DNA of 36,710 nt from Colwellia sp. (GTDB lineage Bacteria > Pseudomonadota > Gammaproteobacteria > Enterobacterales > Alteromonadaceae). Positions 7,404-16,507 of the stretch are shown in pieces. The notes under the pieces were generated by a model. It worked only from the letters and a program-made list of their open reading frames with translations. It made no database searches and was not told the DNA's origin. The DNA is taken from the NCBI GenBank assembly GCA_003521815.1, contig DPHE01000018.1, positions 1 to 36,710 of the forward strand, in the 5' to 3' direction. The position numbers were made by a program, and so were the translations under genes. How positions within the stretch are numbered: position 1 is the stretch's first letter; every line of letters starts with the position of its first letter.

Positions 7404-8175
7404 CGCCTACCCGCTTAACGTTTTAGTCGCGCGGCCAACAAAAAAAGCACAAGCATTAACCTTGTTACTGAACAAACAAGGTATTGCTTGTGTTAGTCAG
7501 CCTCTCTTCGACTATCTACCATTAGCCGATCACAAGCAAAGTAAAAAATTACTGGCCACTGCCGACATTATCATTTTTGTTAGTGTTGCCGCTGTTGAAT
7601 TTGCCCATGCTAATATCGCAGCCAAACACTGGAAGTATCAACAGATTATTGCCGTAGGTAAAGCGACAAAGGCTGCGCTACAGGTATTAGCACTTGAAAA
7701 TATACTGTGTCCTTCTCAAGAAAATAGCGAAGGTGTGCTAGCCTTAAGTGTACTCAATAAAAGTCTATCAAATAAAAACATTACTATTGTACGTGGTAAT
7801 GGTGGTAGAGAGCACTTAGCAACAGAGTTAGTTAAACGTAACGCAACAATACATTATCTTGAAAGTTATCAAAGAATATGGCGAACATTTCCTAACGATA
7901 TCGATAAGCAATGGTATCATCAAAAAATTAATTGTATTGTCGTTACCAGTAACGCATTATTAGAGAAGCTTGTAGAATTAACACAGGCTACTAACGTTGC
8001 CGTAGAAAATGACACAACTAATCACTGGCGAAATCACTGTATTTGGTTAGTAGCAAGTAAACGTATTGCCGACCAAGCTGAACAGCTTGGTTTAACTAAT
8101 ATAATACAAAGTAATGGTGCTAATGAGAAAGCCATTAACACGACGTTAAAAAAAATCATTGAGAATAAACGTTAA
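7387..8175 (+). CDS. hemD: uroporphyrinogen-III synthase
   Basis: Closes and inverts ring D of hydroxymethylbilane to give uroporphyrinogen III. As is usual for HemD, identity is low. It is recognised by VLVARPTKKAQ near the start, IIFVSVAAVEF, the VRGNGGREHLA segment and VVTSNALLEKL, and by its place after hemC. The start is uncertain: the ATG at 7387 gives 262 aa, and an in-frame ATG at 7375 has a better but closely spaced AGG. Both lie inside hemC, implying coupled translation. Confidence 0.92.
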   Translation: MMTNHSAYPLNVLVARPTKKAQALTLLLNKQGIACVSQPLFDYLPLADHKQSKKLLATADIIIFVSVAAVEFAHANIAAKHWKYQQIIAVGKATKAALQVLALENILCPSQENSEGVLALSVLNKSLSNKNITIVRGNGGREHLATELVKRNATIHYLESYQRIWRTFPNDIDKQWYHQKINCIVVTSNALLEKLVELTQATNVAVENDTTNHWRNHCIWLVASKRIADQAEQLGLTNIIQSNGANEKAINTTLKKIIENKR

Positions 8176-8334
8176 GCAATAAAATTCGACTCTATTCACC
8201 ACCGGTTATCTTCGTGGAATCTTAATCGAATAATTGTATGTGAATAACTAAAATTCTAGATTAAGAGGTTACTGGAGTGACCCCCTTTCTAGCGTTAGTT
8301 GAGTAGTTACTAAAATTCAATAATGGAATGAAAA

Positions 8335-9621
8335 ATGACTGATAAAAAACCCCCATTAGCCACTGAACCAGCAAAAAATACAGCCACCCAAGCGCCGGTC
8401 ACCAAAAAAACTAAAGCAACCGCCACAAAAGTTTCCACAAAAGACACGGTAGCTAAGAGTCAAAATAAGATGTCAAAATTAGCACTCGTTACTATTGTGA
8501 TCGCATTAGGTGTTACAGCTATTCACTATTTTTGGCAGCAACAACAAAACCAATTATTGACAATAAAACTCTCTGAACAGATTGATCATAAAAATACCGC
8601 TACATTCAATCAATATCAAGCCGAAATAAAGCAGGCATTGATTGAGCAACAAAAAATATTCACTAAACAGCTACAACAAGTAACCACTCAAGTTAGCGAT
8701 AGTAATCAAGCAAAGATGACTGAACTTAACACGGCTGTAAGTCAGCTTGAGCGTAAGGCTAAGCAAGGTCAACCCAGTGATTGGCTATTGCATGAAGCTG
8801 AATACCTCATTCGTATTGCGGCAAGAACCATATGGTTGGAACATGACACCACCGCAGCAATTGGGTTACTTAAAGATGCCGATTCACGCTTAGCCGATCT
8901 GAACGATCCTGCGTTTTTACCGATTCGTGAATTAGTACACCTGGATATAAAGTCACTTGAACTGATGCCTACCTTACAAACTGACGAGATTATTTTAACG
9001 TTAATGGCACTAAATAAACAAGTGGCCATGCTGCCTTTGGCCATAATGGATGTTGATGCTGAGATGGATACCAAGACTAGCCTTGAATTATCGAATAATC
9101 TTAAGGATTGGCAAGCCAATTTAACCAAAACATGGCAGAAGTTCCTAGATGATTTTATTCGTGTTCGTCAAAGAACAGGATTGATCGAGCCACTGACATC
9201 ACCAGAGCAACAACAGCATTTAAAGCAAAATTTAACTTTAAAAATTCAATTGGCTCTATGGGCGGCTAGTGAGCGTAAAGGGGATATTTACCAAAAAACT
9301 TTAACCGATATTCAACACTGGCTTACTGAATTTTTTGATCTGGAAGAAGCCGTTAATCAACACTTTCTAAACGCATTAACTAACTTACAAACACAACGTG
9401 TTAGTTATGTGTACCCAAGTGATTTAACCTCTTTGACTGCCATCAGGACAGCGCTGAAAAATCAGGCAACTAAACCACTAATTTCGCCTAATAAAAAAGC
9501 TAGTGACGCTGAAGGAACACCGTTAAAAAAGGTAGGTGACGCAGTAAAAGCTACACCTGAAAAAGCATCACCCTTACCGAAAAAACAGGATATTCAGCCT
9601 AAAGTTGAGGGCATAATATGA
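8335..9621 (+). CDS. hemX: HemX family membrane protein
   Basis: 428 aa. A Lys/Thr/Ala-rich cytoplasmic N-terminus (1-45) is followed by one membrane segment (about residues 47-66, KLALVTIVIALGVTA), a Gln-rich coiled coil (about 68-145), and the periplasmic HemX domain with WLLHEAEYLIRIA and LWAASERKGDIY. The tail is low-complexity, rich in Lys and Pro. E. coli HemX was once annotated as a uroporphyrinogen-III methyltransferase, but the domain lacks the methyltransferase fold; the true role is uncertain. A 159-bp gap separates it from hemD, with GGA seven bases before the ATG, so hemXY may have its own promoter. The stop overlaps hemY by four bases. Confidence 0.9.
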   Translation: MTDKKPPLATEPAKNTATQAPVTKKTKATATKVSTKDTVAKSQNKMSKLALVTIVIALGVTAIHYFWQQQQNQLLTIKLSEQIDHKNTATFNQYQAEIKQALIEQQKIFTKQLQQVTTQVSDSNQAKMTELNTAVSQLERKAKQGQPSDWLLHEAEYLIRIAARTIWLEHDTTAAIGLLKDADSRLADLNDPAFLPIRELVHLDIKSLELMPTLQTDEIILTLMALNKQVAMLPLAIMDVDAEMDTKTSLELSNNLKDWQANLTKTWQKFLDDFIRVRQRTGLIEPLTSPEQQQHLKQNLTLKIQLALWAASERKGDIYQKTLTDIQHWLTEFFDLEEAVNQHFLNALTNLQTQRVSYVYPSDLTSLTAIRTALKNQATKPLISPNKKASDAEGTPLKKVGDAVKATPEKASPLPKKQDIQPKVEGII

Positions 9622-10817
9622 TCCGTTTTATTGCCATTATTATATTATTCTTTGCTGTTTTAGCTCTTAGCCCACTATTAATTGATGAAAAAGGCTACAT
9701 TCTTATTGCCATGGGTGAAACCATTATTGAATTAACCATACTGTCAGCAATGATAATGTTCACTCTATTTGCTATCAGCGCTTTTATCCTTTACAAAGTG
9801 CTCCGTGGCAGCTTAAAGATAAGCTTCAAAGCATGGAATAAAGTAGCCTTTGCTGGCAGAAGACGTGGCATTGCCAATTTCAATAAAGGCCTTGCGGCCT
9901 ATATGTTAGAAGATTATCAAGGCGCAGAGCAGTTATTTGCTAAAAGTGCAGAGCCAGCAAAACGTCAACAAAGTGCTTATTTACTTGCCGCTGCAGCCTC
10001 AGCAAAACAGCAACTTGATACCAACACCAATCACTACTTAGGCCTGTTAGAGCAAGAGACTGCAAAATCGAGCGTTGCCGATTTATCTAGTGTTATTGTT
10101 AAAATAAAGCTGTTGATGAATCAAGATTCAAACGATGCGTATGAAAAAGCACGGCTCTTAATTGATGAAAATCATAAACAAATTGGTCACGATACCCGTT
10201 TATTAGTACTGGAAATTAATTTATGCTTAATTGAAAAGCGCTTTGAATCAGCGGTAGATTATTTAAATATGGTCCGCAAAGAAAAAACGATTACGGATAA
10301 GTCGGTGCAGGCATGGGAAGCAAAAGCCTATTATGGCGTATTTAACCACATTATCATTAAACAAGACCAAACAAGTTTGCACGCGTATTGGAAATCCCTT
10401 GGGCGTAAAGTAAAGCAACGAGAAGCCGTTTTATTTGCTTATTGCCGGGTTCTCGCTGAGCAAAAAATTACTGAACCATTAATCAAGCTAATTACACCAC
10501 TGCTGAAGAAGCAACCCAATGATTACTTTTTTAAACAATTGCGCTCATTACAGATTAAGCAGAGTGAACCGTTAATAGCTTTAGTTCAAAAACATCTCCA
10601 TGATAATAGCAAAAGCCCACAATGGCTAAGTTGCTTGGGACATTTAGCGCTAATGAGTGAACAATGGTCAATGGCAGAAAAGGCCTTTGGCAGTTTAATT
10701 AAACTTGAAGGGCAACAATACGATAAGCAAGACTTACAAGCTTTTGCTAAAGCCCTCACAGAAGAGGGTAAACATAAAACAGCAAATGAAGTGTGGATTA
10801 AGGTACAGAGCTATTAA
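9618..10817 (+). CDS. hemY: HemY, TPR-containing inner-membrane protein
   Basis: 399 aa with two N-terminal membrane helices (about residues 2-21 and 38-62), then a soluble TPR-rich helical domain. The segment FAGRRRGIANFNKGLAAY is characteristic of the HemY N-terminal domain. The E. coli homologue is linked to a late step of haem/protoporphyrin metabolism and is not the oxidase also called HemY in Bacillus. The ATGA overlap with hemX shows coupled translation. It ends 16 bp from the convergent fre gene; a TTATTTAAATAA palindrome lies in that junction. Confidence 0.9.
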   Translation: MIRFIAIIILFFAVLALSPLLIDEKGYILIAMGETIIELTILSAMIMFTLFAISAFILYKVLRGSLKISFKAWNKVAFAGRRRGIANFNKGLAAYMLEDYQGAEQLFAKSAEPAKRQQSAYLLAAAASAKQQLDTNTNHYLGLLEQETAKSSVADLSSVIVKIKLLMNQDSNDAYEKARLLIDENHKQIGHDTRLLVLEINLCLIEKRFESAVDYLNMVRKEKTITDKSVQAWEAKAYYGVFNHIIIKQDQTSLHAYWKSLGRKVKQREAVLFAYCRVLAEQKITEPLIKLITPLLKKQPNDYFFKQLRSLQIKQSEPLIALVQKHLHDNSKSPQWLSCLGHLALMSEQWSMAEKAFGSLIKLEGQQYDKQDLQAFAKALTEEGKHKTANEVWIKVQSY

Positions 10818-10833
10818 TTAAAATAGGGCTTAT

Positions 10834-11541
10834 TTAAATAAAAGCAAAAGCATCCGCATACATATGCTCTAGTAATGCACCATGCTCAACAAAATCACTA
10901 CGAATAGCACCAACCATTTCAAAGCGCCCAGCAAGATAAATATCATAGGGTTCTAGGCTAACAATATCATGCATTACAGCTTGGTGGACTAAGCCTGTTT
11001 TACCTTTCCACTGCTTGTCAGCATTTTCAATAACTGGGATAAAATTAGCATGCGGTAATGTAGCAATTATCGCTGCCGTTTCTTCAAGTTCATAGGCCGC
11101 AGCTAATTCACGCAAGCCCCAATATACCAAGATAGGACGTTGTGATTTTTGCTCTGCTAAGTACTCAAACATTGACTTGATATAAGAAAAGCCTGTGCCT
11201 CCTGCTAACAACAGTAATGGACGTTCACTCTTGGTACGTAACTGCGCATTACCTGAGGGTATTTCAATAGTGACTGATTCATCACCTGCTTGTGCAGATT
11301 TAATACACTCTATCACCTGCATGGGATAGCTGTCAGAAACAAAAGCGCCAATTTGCAATTCAATCAAATCACTATTAGGTGAACTAGCAATAGAAAATGG
11401 TCGTTTGTCTTCTTCACTCATCACAAAGTTTAAATACTGCCCAGCAATAAAGTCTATTTTTTCAGTGGGTTTCAATAGTACCTTAAACACATGAGCCGTA
11501 AGTGAAGTTAAGGACACTATTTGACACCTAATTGTTTTCAT
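10834..11541 (-). CDS. fre: NAD(P)H-flavin reductase Fre
   Basis: Reduces free flavins (FMN, FAD, riboflavin) with NAD(P)H; reduced flavin can serve ribonucleotide reductase activation and ferric iron reduction. The 235-aa protein has the flavin-binding RPFSIAS motif (about residues 47-53), the pyridine-nucleotide-binding LAGGTGFSYI segment, YWGLRE and AGRFEM, and ends DAFAFI exactly as in E. coli Fre. It follows ubiD with 17 bp between them, the conserved ubiD-fre order. Confidence 0.95.
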   Translation of the reverse strand: MKTIRCQIVSLTSLTAHVFKVLLKPTEKIDFIAGQYLNFVMSEEDKRPFSIASSPNSDLIELQIGAFVSDSYPMQVIECIKSAQAGDESVTIEIPSGNAQLRTKSERPLLLLAGGTGFSYIKSMFEYLAEQKSQRPILVYWGLRELAAAYELEETAAIIATLPHANFIPVIENADKQWKGKTGLVHQAVMHDIVSLEPYDIYLAGRFEMVGAIRSDFVEHGALLEHMYADAFAFI

Positions 11542-11558
11542 TGATATATCTCTTTAAT

Positions 11559-13064
11559 TTAATTGTTTTTTTCAGGAATGATAGCTAACTCATCCCAGAT
11601 ATCGTCTATTTCTTGCTTTATTTCAGCCGTCATTTCAATGGGAATACCCCATTCTCTAGTGGTTTCACCCGGCCATTTATTCGTCGCATCTAATCCCATT
11701 TTAGAGCCTAAACCGGATACAGGCGAAGCAAAATCTAAATAATCGATCGGGGTATTTTCAATTAATACCGTATCTCGGCTTGGATCCATTCGCGTAGTCA
11801 TAGCCCAAATTACATCCTCCCAATTTCGAGCATCAACATCATCATCACAAACAATGACAAATTTAGTGTACATAAATTGCCTAAGAAATGACCAAACCCC
11901 CATCATGACCCGTTTAGCGTGCCCTGGGTATTGTTTCTTAATGGTTACAACCGCCAAACGATACGAACAACCTTCTGGCGGTAAATAAAAGTCTTGAATT
12001 TCAGGAAACTGCTTTTGTAAAATAGGGACAAATACTTCATTTAATGCCACCCCTAAAATAGCAGGCTCATCAGGTGGTCTTCCGGTATAGGTACTGTGGT
12101 AAATAGGATCTTTTCGCATCGTTATATGGGTAACAGTAAAAACAGGAAAATCATCCACTTCATTATAATAACCCGTATGATCACCATAAGGACCTTCTGG
12201 CGCTGTTTCTTCAGGATCTAAATAACCTTCTAGGATAATTTCAGCTGTTGCTGGTACTTGTAAATCATTACTGATTGATTTGGCTACTTCAGTTTTTGAT
12301 CCACGTAATAAGCCAGCAAAAGCGTACTCAGACAAGGTATCCGGTACCGGTGTTACCGCACCTAAAATTGTGGCAGGATCAGCACCTAAAGCAACTGAAA
12401 CTGGATATTTTCCACCTGGATTCGTTTTCTTAAACTCTTGAAAATCTAATGCACCACCACGGTGAGATAACCAACGCATAATGAGTTTATTCTTAGACAA
12501 TACCTGTTGGCGATAAATACCTAAATTCTGACGTTCTTTATTTGGACCTTTAGTAATTGTTAAGCCCCAAGTAATTAATGGTGCAACATCGCCAGGCCAA
12601 CAAGTTTGAATTGGCAACTTGGTTAAATCTACGTCTTCACCACTAAATACAATTTGCTGACAAAGTGGTTTTTTAATCACTTTAACAGGCATATTGAGTA
12701 CTTGTTTATAAACGGGAATCTTACTTAACGCATCACGAAGACCTTTTGGTGGCTCTGGCTCTTTCAACATGGCCAATAACTCTCCAACCTCACGTAAAGC
12801 AGCAACATTTTCTTGCCCCATAGCAAGCGCGACTCTATACGGTGTGCCAAATAAATTAGTGAGTACGGGTATATTATGAGGTTGACCCTGCTCATCTACC
12901 GCATTCTCAAATAATAATGCCGGCCCTTTAGCGCGTAGCGTACGATCGCTAATTTCAGTCATAGCAAGGTGAGTAGAAATAGGAGCTGTAATGCGCTTTA
13001 ATTGCCCTATTTTTTCAAGCTGACTGATAAAATCTCTTAAATCGTTATATTTCATAGATGCCAT
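11559..13064 (-). CDS. ubiD: 3-octaprenyl-4-hydroxybenzoate decarboxylase UbiD
   Basis: Prenylated-FMN-dependent decarboxylase of ubiquinone synthesis; the cofactor is made by UbiX, not present here. 501 aa, near-colinear with E. coli UbiD. Conserved segments include MKYNDLRDF, TNLFGTPYRVA, the cofactor and metal site NLGIYRQQ, GGALDFQEF, the glutamate-bearing APEGPYGDHTGYYNE, and STYTGRPPDEPA. The start keeps three residues before MKYND, as in E. coli; no clear ribosome-binding site is seen. A terminator precedes it, so it needs its own promoter or read-through from rho. Confidence 0.97.
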   Translation of the reverse strand: MASMKYNDLRDFISQLEKIGQLKRITAPISTHLAMTEISDRTLRAKGPALLFENAVDEQGQPHNIPVLTNLFGTPYRVALAMGQENVAALREVGELLAMLKEPEPPKGLRDALSKIPVYKQVLNMPVKVIKKPLCQQIVFSGEDVDLTKLPIQTCWPGDVAPLITWGLTITKGPNKERQNLGIYRQQVLSKNKLIMRWLSHRGGALDFQEFKKTNPGGKYPVSVALGADPATILGAVTPVPDTLSEYAFAGLLRGSKTEVAKSISNDLQVPATAEIILEGYLDPEETAPEGPYGDHTGYYNEVDDFPVFTVTHITMRKDPIYHSTYTGRPPDEPAILGVALNEVFVPILQKQFPEIQDFYLPPEGCSYRLAVVTIKKQYPGHAKRVMMGVWSFLRQFMYTKFVIVCDDDVDARNWEDVIWAMTTRMDPSRDTVLIENTPIDYLDFASPVSGLGSKMGLDATNKWPGETTREWGIPIEMTAEIKQEIDDIWDELAIIPEKNN

Positions 13065-13091
13065 TCAGTTATTACAAAGCGTTTTAATAAC

Positions 13092-13118
13092 AAAAAAACC
13101 AGCCTATATGACTGGTTT
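13092..13118 (-). terminator. intrinsic terminator downstream of rho
   Basis: On the minus strand a nine-pair stem (arms 13110-13118 and 13096-13104, core CCAGTC/GGCTGG with one G-U pair) closes a 5-base loop and is followed by a run of seven T residues (13092-13098). It begins 17 bases after the rho stop. Confidence 0.75.
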
Positions 13119-13135
13119 TATATCAGTAGTAAAGA

Positions 13136-14395
13136 TTACTTACGTTTCATTGAATCAAAAAATTCATTATTGGTTTTAGACAACGCTAATTTATCAATAA
13201 GGAATTCAATCGCGCCTATTTCATCCATTTCATGAACAATTTTACGTAAAATCCACATTTTTTGTAATTCTGTAGGCTTAGTGATTAATTCTTCACGGCG
13301 TGTGCCACTACGATTAATATTAATCGCTGGGAAAACACGTTTTTCTGAAATCTTACGAGACAGGTGTAATTCCATATTACCTGTACCTTTAAATTCTTCG
13401 TAGATAACTTCATCCATTTTAGAGCCCGTTTCTACCAACGCTGTAGCAATAATAGTTAAACTACCACCTTCTTCAATGTTACGCGCTGCGCCAAAGAAAC
13501 GCTTAGGACGATGTAAAGCATTAGCATCAACACCACCTGTTAAGATTTTTCCTGATGAAGGAACGACCGTATTATAAGCACGTGCTAAACGTGTAACTGA
13601 GTCGAGTAAAATAACAACATCTTTTTTATGCTCGACTAAACGTTTCGCTTTCTCAATAACCATTTCGGCTACTTGGACATGACGAGAAGCGGGTTCATCA
13701 AACGTAGAAGCAACCACTTCGCCTTTGACTAAGCGCTGCATTTCAGTTACTTCTTCTGGGCGCTCATCAATTAGCAATACCATTAGTTCTGCGTCAGGAT
13801 GATTATGGGCAATACTTTGAGCTATATTTTGTAGTAATAACGTTTTACCCGCTTTCGGTGGTGCTACGATCAAGCCACGTTGACCTTTACCAATTGGCGA
13901 AGCTAAATCTAATATACGCGCGGTAATATCTTCTGTAGAACCATTTCCTCGTTCCAACGTGAAGCGCTCGGTAGGGTGTATAGGTGTTAAGTTTTCAAAT
14001 AAAATCTTATTACGTGTATTTTCAGGTCGATCAAAATTCACTGCTGTTACTTTTAACAAGGCAAAGTAACGCTCACCTTTTTTCGGTGAACGAATTTTAC
14101 CTTGTATAGTATCACCCGTTCTCATACTAAAACGGCGAATTTGACTTGGTGATACATAAATATCATCTGGGCCAGCTAAATAAGAAGAGTCGGCAGAGCG
14201 TAAGAAGCCAAATCCATCTTGTAAAATTTCTAAAACACCGCCACCAAAAATATCATTATCATTTTCGGCATGCTTCTTTAAGATAGCAAAGATAATGTCT
14301 TGTTTACGTGTTCTAGCAAGGTTTTCTAGCTTCATCGTTTCAGAGAGCTCAACCAATTCATTAATGGATTTTTCTTTCAGTTCGGTAAGATTCAT
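13136..14395 (-). CDS. rho: transcription termination factor Rho
   Basis: Hexameric RNA-dependent ATPase/helicase that ends transcription at Rho-dependent sites. 419 aa, the same length as E. coli Rho and highly similar. Domains: N-terminal helical domain (MNLTELKEKSINELV), the cold-shock-like primary RNA-binding fold with GFGFLRSADSSY, P-loop APPKAGKTLL (about residues 176-185), Walker B region VVILLDSVTRLARAYN, Q-loop and R-loop (GTGNMELHLSRK). No strong ribosome-binding site precedes the ATG. The roughly 230-bp leader up to the trxA terminator is long, consistent with the autoregulated leader known for rho elsewhere, though I saw no leader peptide I could support. Confidence 0.98.
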   Translation of the reverse strand: MNLTELKEKSINELVELSETMKLENLARTRKQDIIFAILKKHAENDNDIFGGGVLEILQDGFGFLRSADSSYLAGPDDIYVSPSQIRRFSMRTGDTIQGKIRSPKKGERYFALLKVTAVNFDRPENTRNKILFENLTPIHPTERFTLERGNGSTEDITARILDLASPIGKGQRGLIVAPPKAGKTLLLQNIAQSIAHNHPDAELMVLLIDERPEEVTEMQRLVKGEVVASTFDEPASRHVQVAEMVIEKAKRLVEHKKDVVILLDSVTRLARAYNTVVPSSGKILTGGVDANALHRPKRFFGAARNIEEGGSLTIIATALVETGSKMDEVIYEEFKGTGNMELHLSRKISEKRVFPAININRSGTRREELITKPTELQKMWILRKIVHEMDEIGAIEFLIDKLALSKTNNEFFDSMKRK

Positions 14396-14627
14396 AGGGG
14401 GTTTCTTAAACTATTTTGAGTGGTTATGTCCTGGCGATTGCCGATGACAGTTTATTTTAAATGAGTGTTTTTAATCTTCTTATCCAATAAAAACAAAAAA
14501 AGATAGGAGAATAGGGATATAGAAATGTTATTTTATATTCAGTACTTAAATCTAGCATTAAAAGTTAACTAGGTAAAGGTGCTAGTTAAAATGTAAGCAA
14601 ATATTTTAACTTTTTTTAAACGTATAT

Positions 14628-14656
14628 AAAAAAACCTGAAATTATTTCAGGTTTTT
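14628..14656 (-). terminator. intrinsic terminator downstream of trxA
   Basis: A perfect stem (ACCTGAAA 14634-14641 with 14645-14652, extended by A/T pairs) closes a 3-base loop. On the minus strand it is followed by seven T residues and lies 19 bases past the trxA stop. The plus-strand side also has T residues, so it could act in both directions, but no plus-strand gene approaches it. Confidence 0.75.
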
Positions 14657-14674
14657 AAAATATTTAATGACAAA

Positions 14675-15001
14675 TTAAATGTTTTTATCTAAAAACTCTT
14701 TTAATTGCGTTTTTGATAAGGCACCAACTTTAGTATCAGCTATTTCGCCATCTTTAAACAACAACAATGTTGGAATTCCTCGTACACCGTACTTAGGCGG
14801 AGTATCTGAGTTTTGATCGATATTTAATTTACCGACCGTAACCTTACCATCATATTCTAAGGCTATGTCATCAAGAATCGGCGCTATCATTTTACAAGGA
14901 CCACACCATTCCGCCCAAAAATCAACCAACACTAAACCCGAAGCTTTTAACACATCGGCTTCAAAACTATCATCAGTTAGTTGAATAATTTTATCGTTCA
15001 T
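14675..15001 (-). CDS. trxA: thioredoxin 1
   Basis: Cytoplasmic dithiol-disulfide reductant for ribonucleotide reductase, PAPS reductase, peptide-methionine sulfoxide reductases and others. 108 aa, the usual length. Active site WCGPC with C33 and C36, buried D27, and cis-proline P77 in GIPT. A strong GGGAG ribosome-binding site precedes the ATG. The trxA-rho pair with divergent rhlB is the conserved enterobacterial order. Its own terminator separates it from rho. Confidence 0.97.
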   Translation of the reverse strand: MNDKIIQLTDDSFEADVLKASGLVLVDFWAEWCGPCKMIAPILDDIALEYDGKVTVGKLNIDQNSDTPPKYGVRGIPTLLLFKDGEIADTKVGALSKTQLKEFLDKNI

Positions 15002-15054
15002 CTCATTCTCCCTTTCTTATGGCATCTACGCCACGCTATTTAATTCCGCTATTA

Positions 15055-15083
15055 TATATACATTTATGAGGCTATGTTGTCTA
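15055..15083 (-). promoter_or_regulatory. predicted sigma-70 promoter of trxA
   Basis: On the minus strand: -35 TAGACA (15078-15083), 17-bp spacer, -10 TATATA (15055-15060), each five of six to consensus. An overlapping TATAAT lies just downstream of the -10. The predicted start is about 45 bases upstream of the trxA ATG. Confidence 0.5.
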
Positions 15084-15142
15084 TTTTTCAATTTTGTTTT
15101 CTTTTATATTTACTTAACACCTCCAAAGTTAGTTATTAATTA

Positions 15143-15190
15143 ATACCAATTGAAATAATGAATGAGTCAATTCATTGCTTCAATTGGTAT
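15143..15190. repeat. 48-bp palindromic repeat of the ATACCAAT type
   Basis: The 12-bp outer arms (ATACCAATTGAA 15143-15154, complement 15179-15190) are perfect. After a 2x2 mismatch, a 7-bp inner stem (15157-15163 with 15170-15176) closes a 6-base loop. The right arm supplies TATAAC at 15188-15193, a possible -10 for rhlB. The outer arm TAATACCAATTG recurs in the palindrome at 21345. The two probably belong to one dispersed family. Confidence 0.65.
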
Positions 15191-15213
15191 AACTATGGTG
15201 TTAAGCTACCGCC

Positions 15214-16491
15214 ATGAAAAAAACACACTTAACAGAAACGAAATTCGCTGACTTAAACCTTGCTCCGCAAGTCGTAACCGGATTAGAAGCCATGGGCTTC
15301 CAACATTGTACGTCCATTCAGGAACAGTCTTTACCTATATTGCTTCAAGGCACTGACATAGCAGGCCAAGCTCAAACAGGTGAAGGCAAAACCATCGCAT
15401 TTTTAGCTGGCACTTTTCACCGGTTGTTACAAGTAGAAGCGCCAACACACAATCAACCTCGTGCATTAATAATGGCGCCAACACGTGAACTTGCTATTCA
15501 AATTCATCGTGATGCTATTGAAATGGCAAAAAGCACAGGGCTACGTCTTGGCATTGTCTATGGCGGCGAAGGGTATGAAAGTCAACGTTTAGAGTTAGAG
15601 CAAGGAGTCGATATTTTAATTGGCACCTGTGGTCGCTTATTAGACTATTTAAAACAAGGTATTTATAACTTAAGTAATATTGAAGTTATTGTGCTTGATG
15701 AAGCCGACAGAATGTTCGATTTAGGCTTTATTAAAGATATACGCTATATGTTCGATAAAATGCCTCCTGCGACACAGCGTTTAAGTATGCTGTTCTCTGC
15801 TACATTGTCATTTAGAGTTAAAGAACTTGCTTTCGAGCATATGAATGATCCAACCAGTATAGAAATCGCACCAGATCAAAAAACTAATACTCGTATTAGT
15901 GAAGAATTATTTTATCCGTCTAATGAAGATAAAATGGCTTTATTACAAACATTAATAGAGGAAGACTGGCCTGAAAAAGCCATTATTTTTGCAAATACTA
16001 AACATGTTTGTGAAAAAGTTTTTGATCACCTTGTTGCTGACAAATTAAGAGCAGGCTTATTAACCGGCGATGTTCCCCAAAAGAAACGTTTGAAAATACT
16101 AGAGCAATTTACCGACGGTACTTTGGATATATTAGTGGCGACTGATGTTGCTGCTCGTGGTTTACATATTCCATCTGTTACGCATGTTTTTAACTATGAT
16201 TTACCTGATGATTGTGAAGATTATGTACACCGTATTGGTCGTACTGGACGTGCTGGTGCAACTGGACATGCTATTAGCCTAGCTTGTGAACAATATGTAT
16301 TTAACTTACCTGCAATTGAAGATTATATTCAACATGCATTGCCTGTAACAAAATACTTACAAGAAGCCTTGCTTGATGATTTACCTAAAGTAAATCTACG
16401 CCCTCGCCGCCATAAACCTGGTGGTAACCGACAAGGAAACCGTGGTAACTTTAAACAAAGCGGTAACAATAACTCACGCCCTCGCCGTTAG
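15214..16491 (+). CDS. rhlB: ATP-dependent RNA helicase RhlB
   Basis: DEAD-box helicase of the RNA degradosome, unwinding structured RNA for RNase E/PNPase. 425 aa. It opens with KTHLTETKFADL, close to E. coli RhlB. Helicase motifs: Q motif, Walker A AQTGEGKT (residues 53-60), PTRELA, DEAD at 162-165, SAT, and HRIGRTGRAG. The C-terminal tail is basic and glycine/asparagine-rich, the expected RNA or RNase E contact region. Position 57 of the P-loop is Glu where E. coli and Vibrio have Thr; the motif still fits the Walker consensus. Divergent from trxA; gppA follows 16 bp downstream. No clear ribosome-binding site is visible. Confidence 0.96.
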   Translation: MKKTHLTETKFADLNLAPQVVTGLEAMGFQHCTSIQEQSLPILLQGTDIAGQAQTGEGKTIAFLAGTFHRLLQVEAPTHNQPRALIMAPTRELAIQIHRDAIEMAKSTGLRLGIVYGGEGYESQRLELEQGVDILIGTCGRLLDYLKQGIYNLSNIEVIVLDEADRMFDLGFIKDIRYMFDKMPPATQRLSMLFSATLSFRVKELAFEHMNDPTSIEIAPDQKTNTRISEELFYPSNEDKMALLQTLIEEDWPEKAIIFANTKHVCEKVFDHLVADKLRAGLLTGDVPQKKRLKILEQFTDGTLDILVATDVAARGLHIPSVTHVFNYDLPDDCEDYVHRIGRTGRAGATGHAISLACEQYVFNLPAIEDYIQHALPVTKYLQEALLDDLPKVNLRPRRHKPGGNRQGNRGNFKQSGNNNSRPRR

Positions 16492-16507
16492 TTCTTCTTT
16501 GTTTTAA

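Noticed and set aside
14457..14558. 33-residue frame in the rho leader as a possible leader peptide
   Set aside because: No ribosome-binding site, an odd aromatic-rich composition and no similarity to E. coli rhoL. Probably chance in AT-rich DNA.
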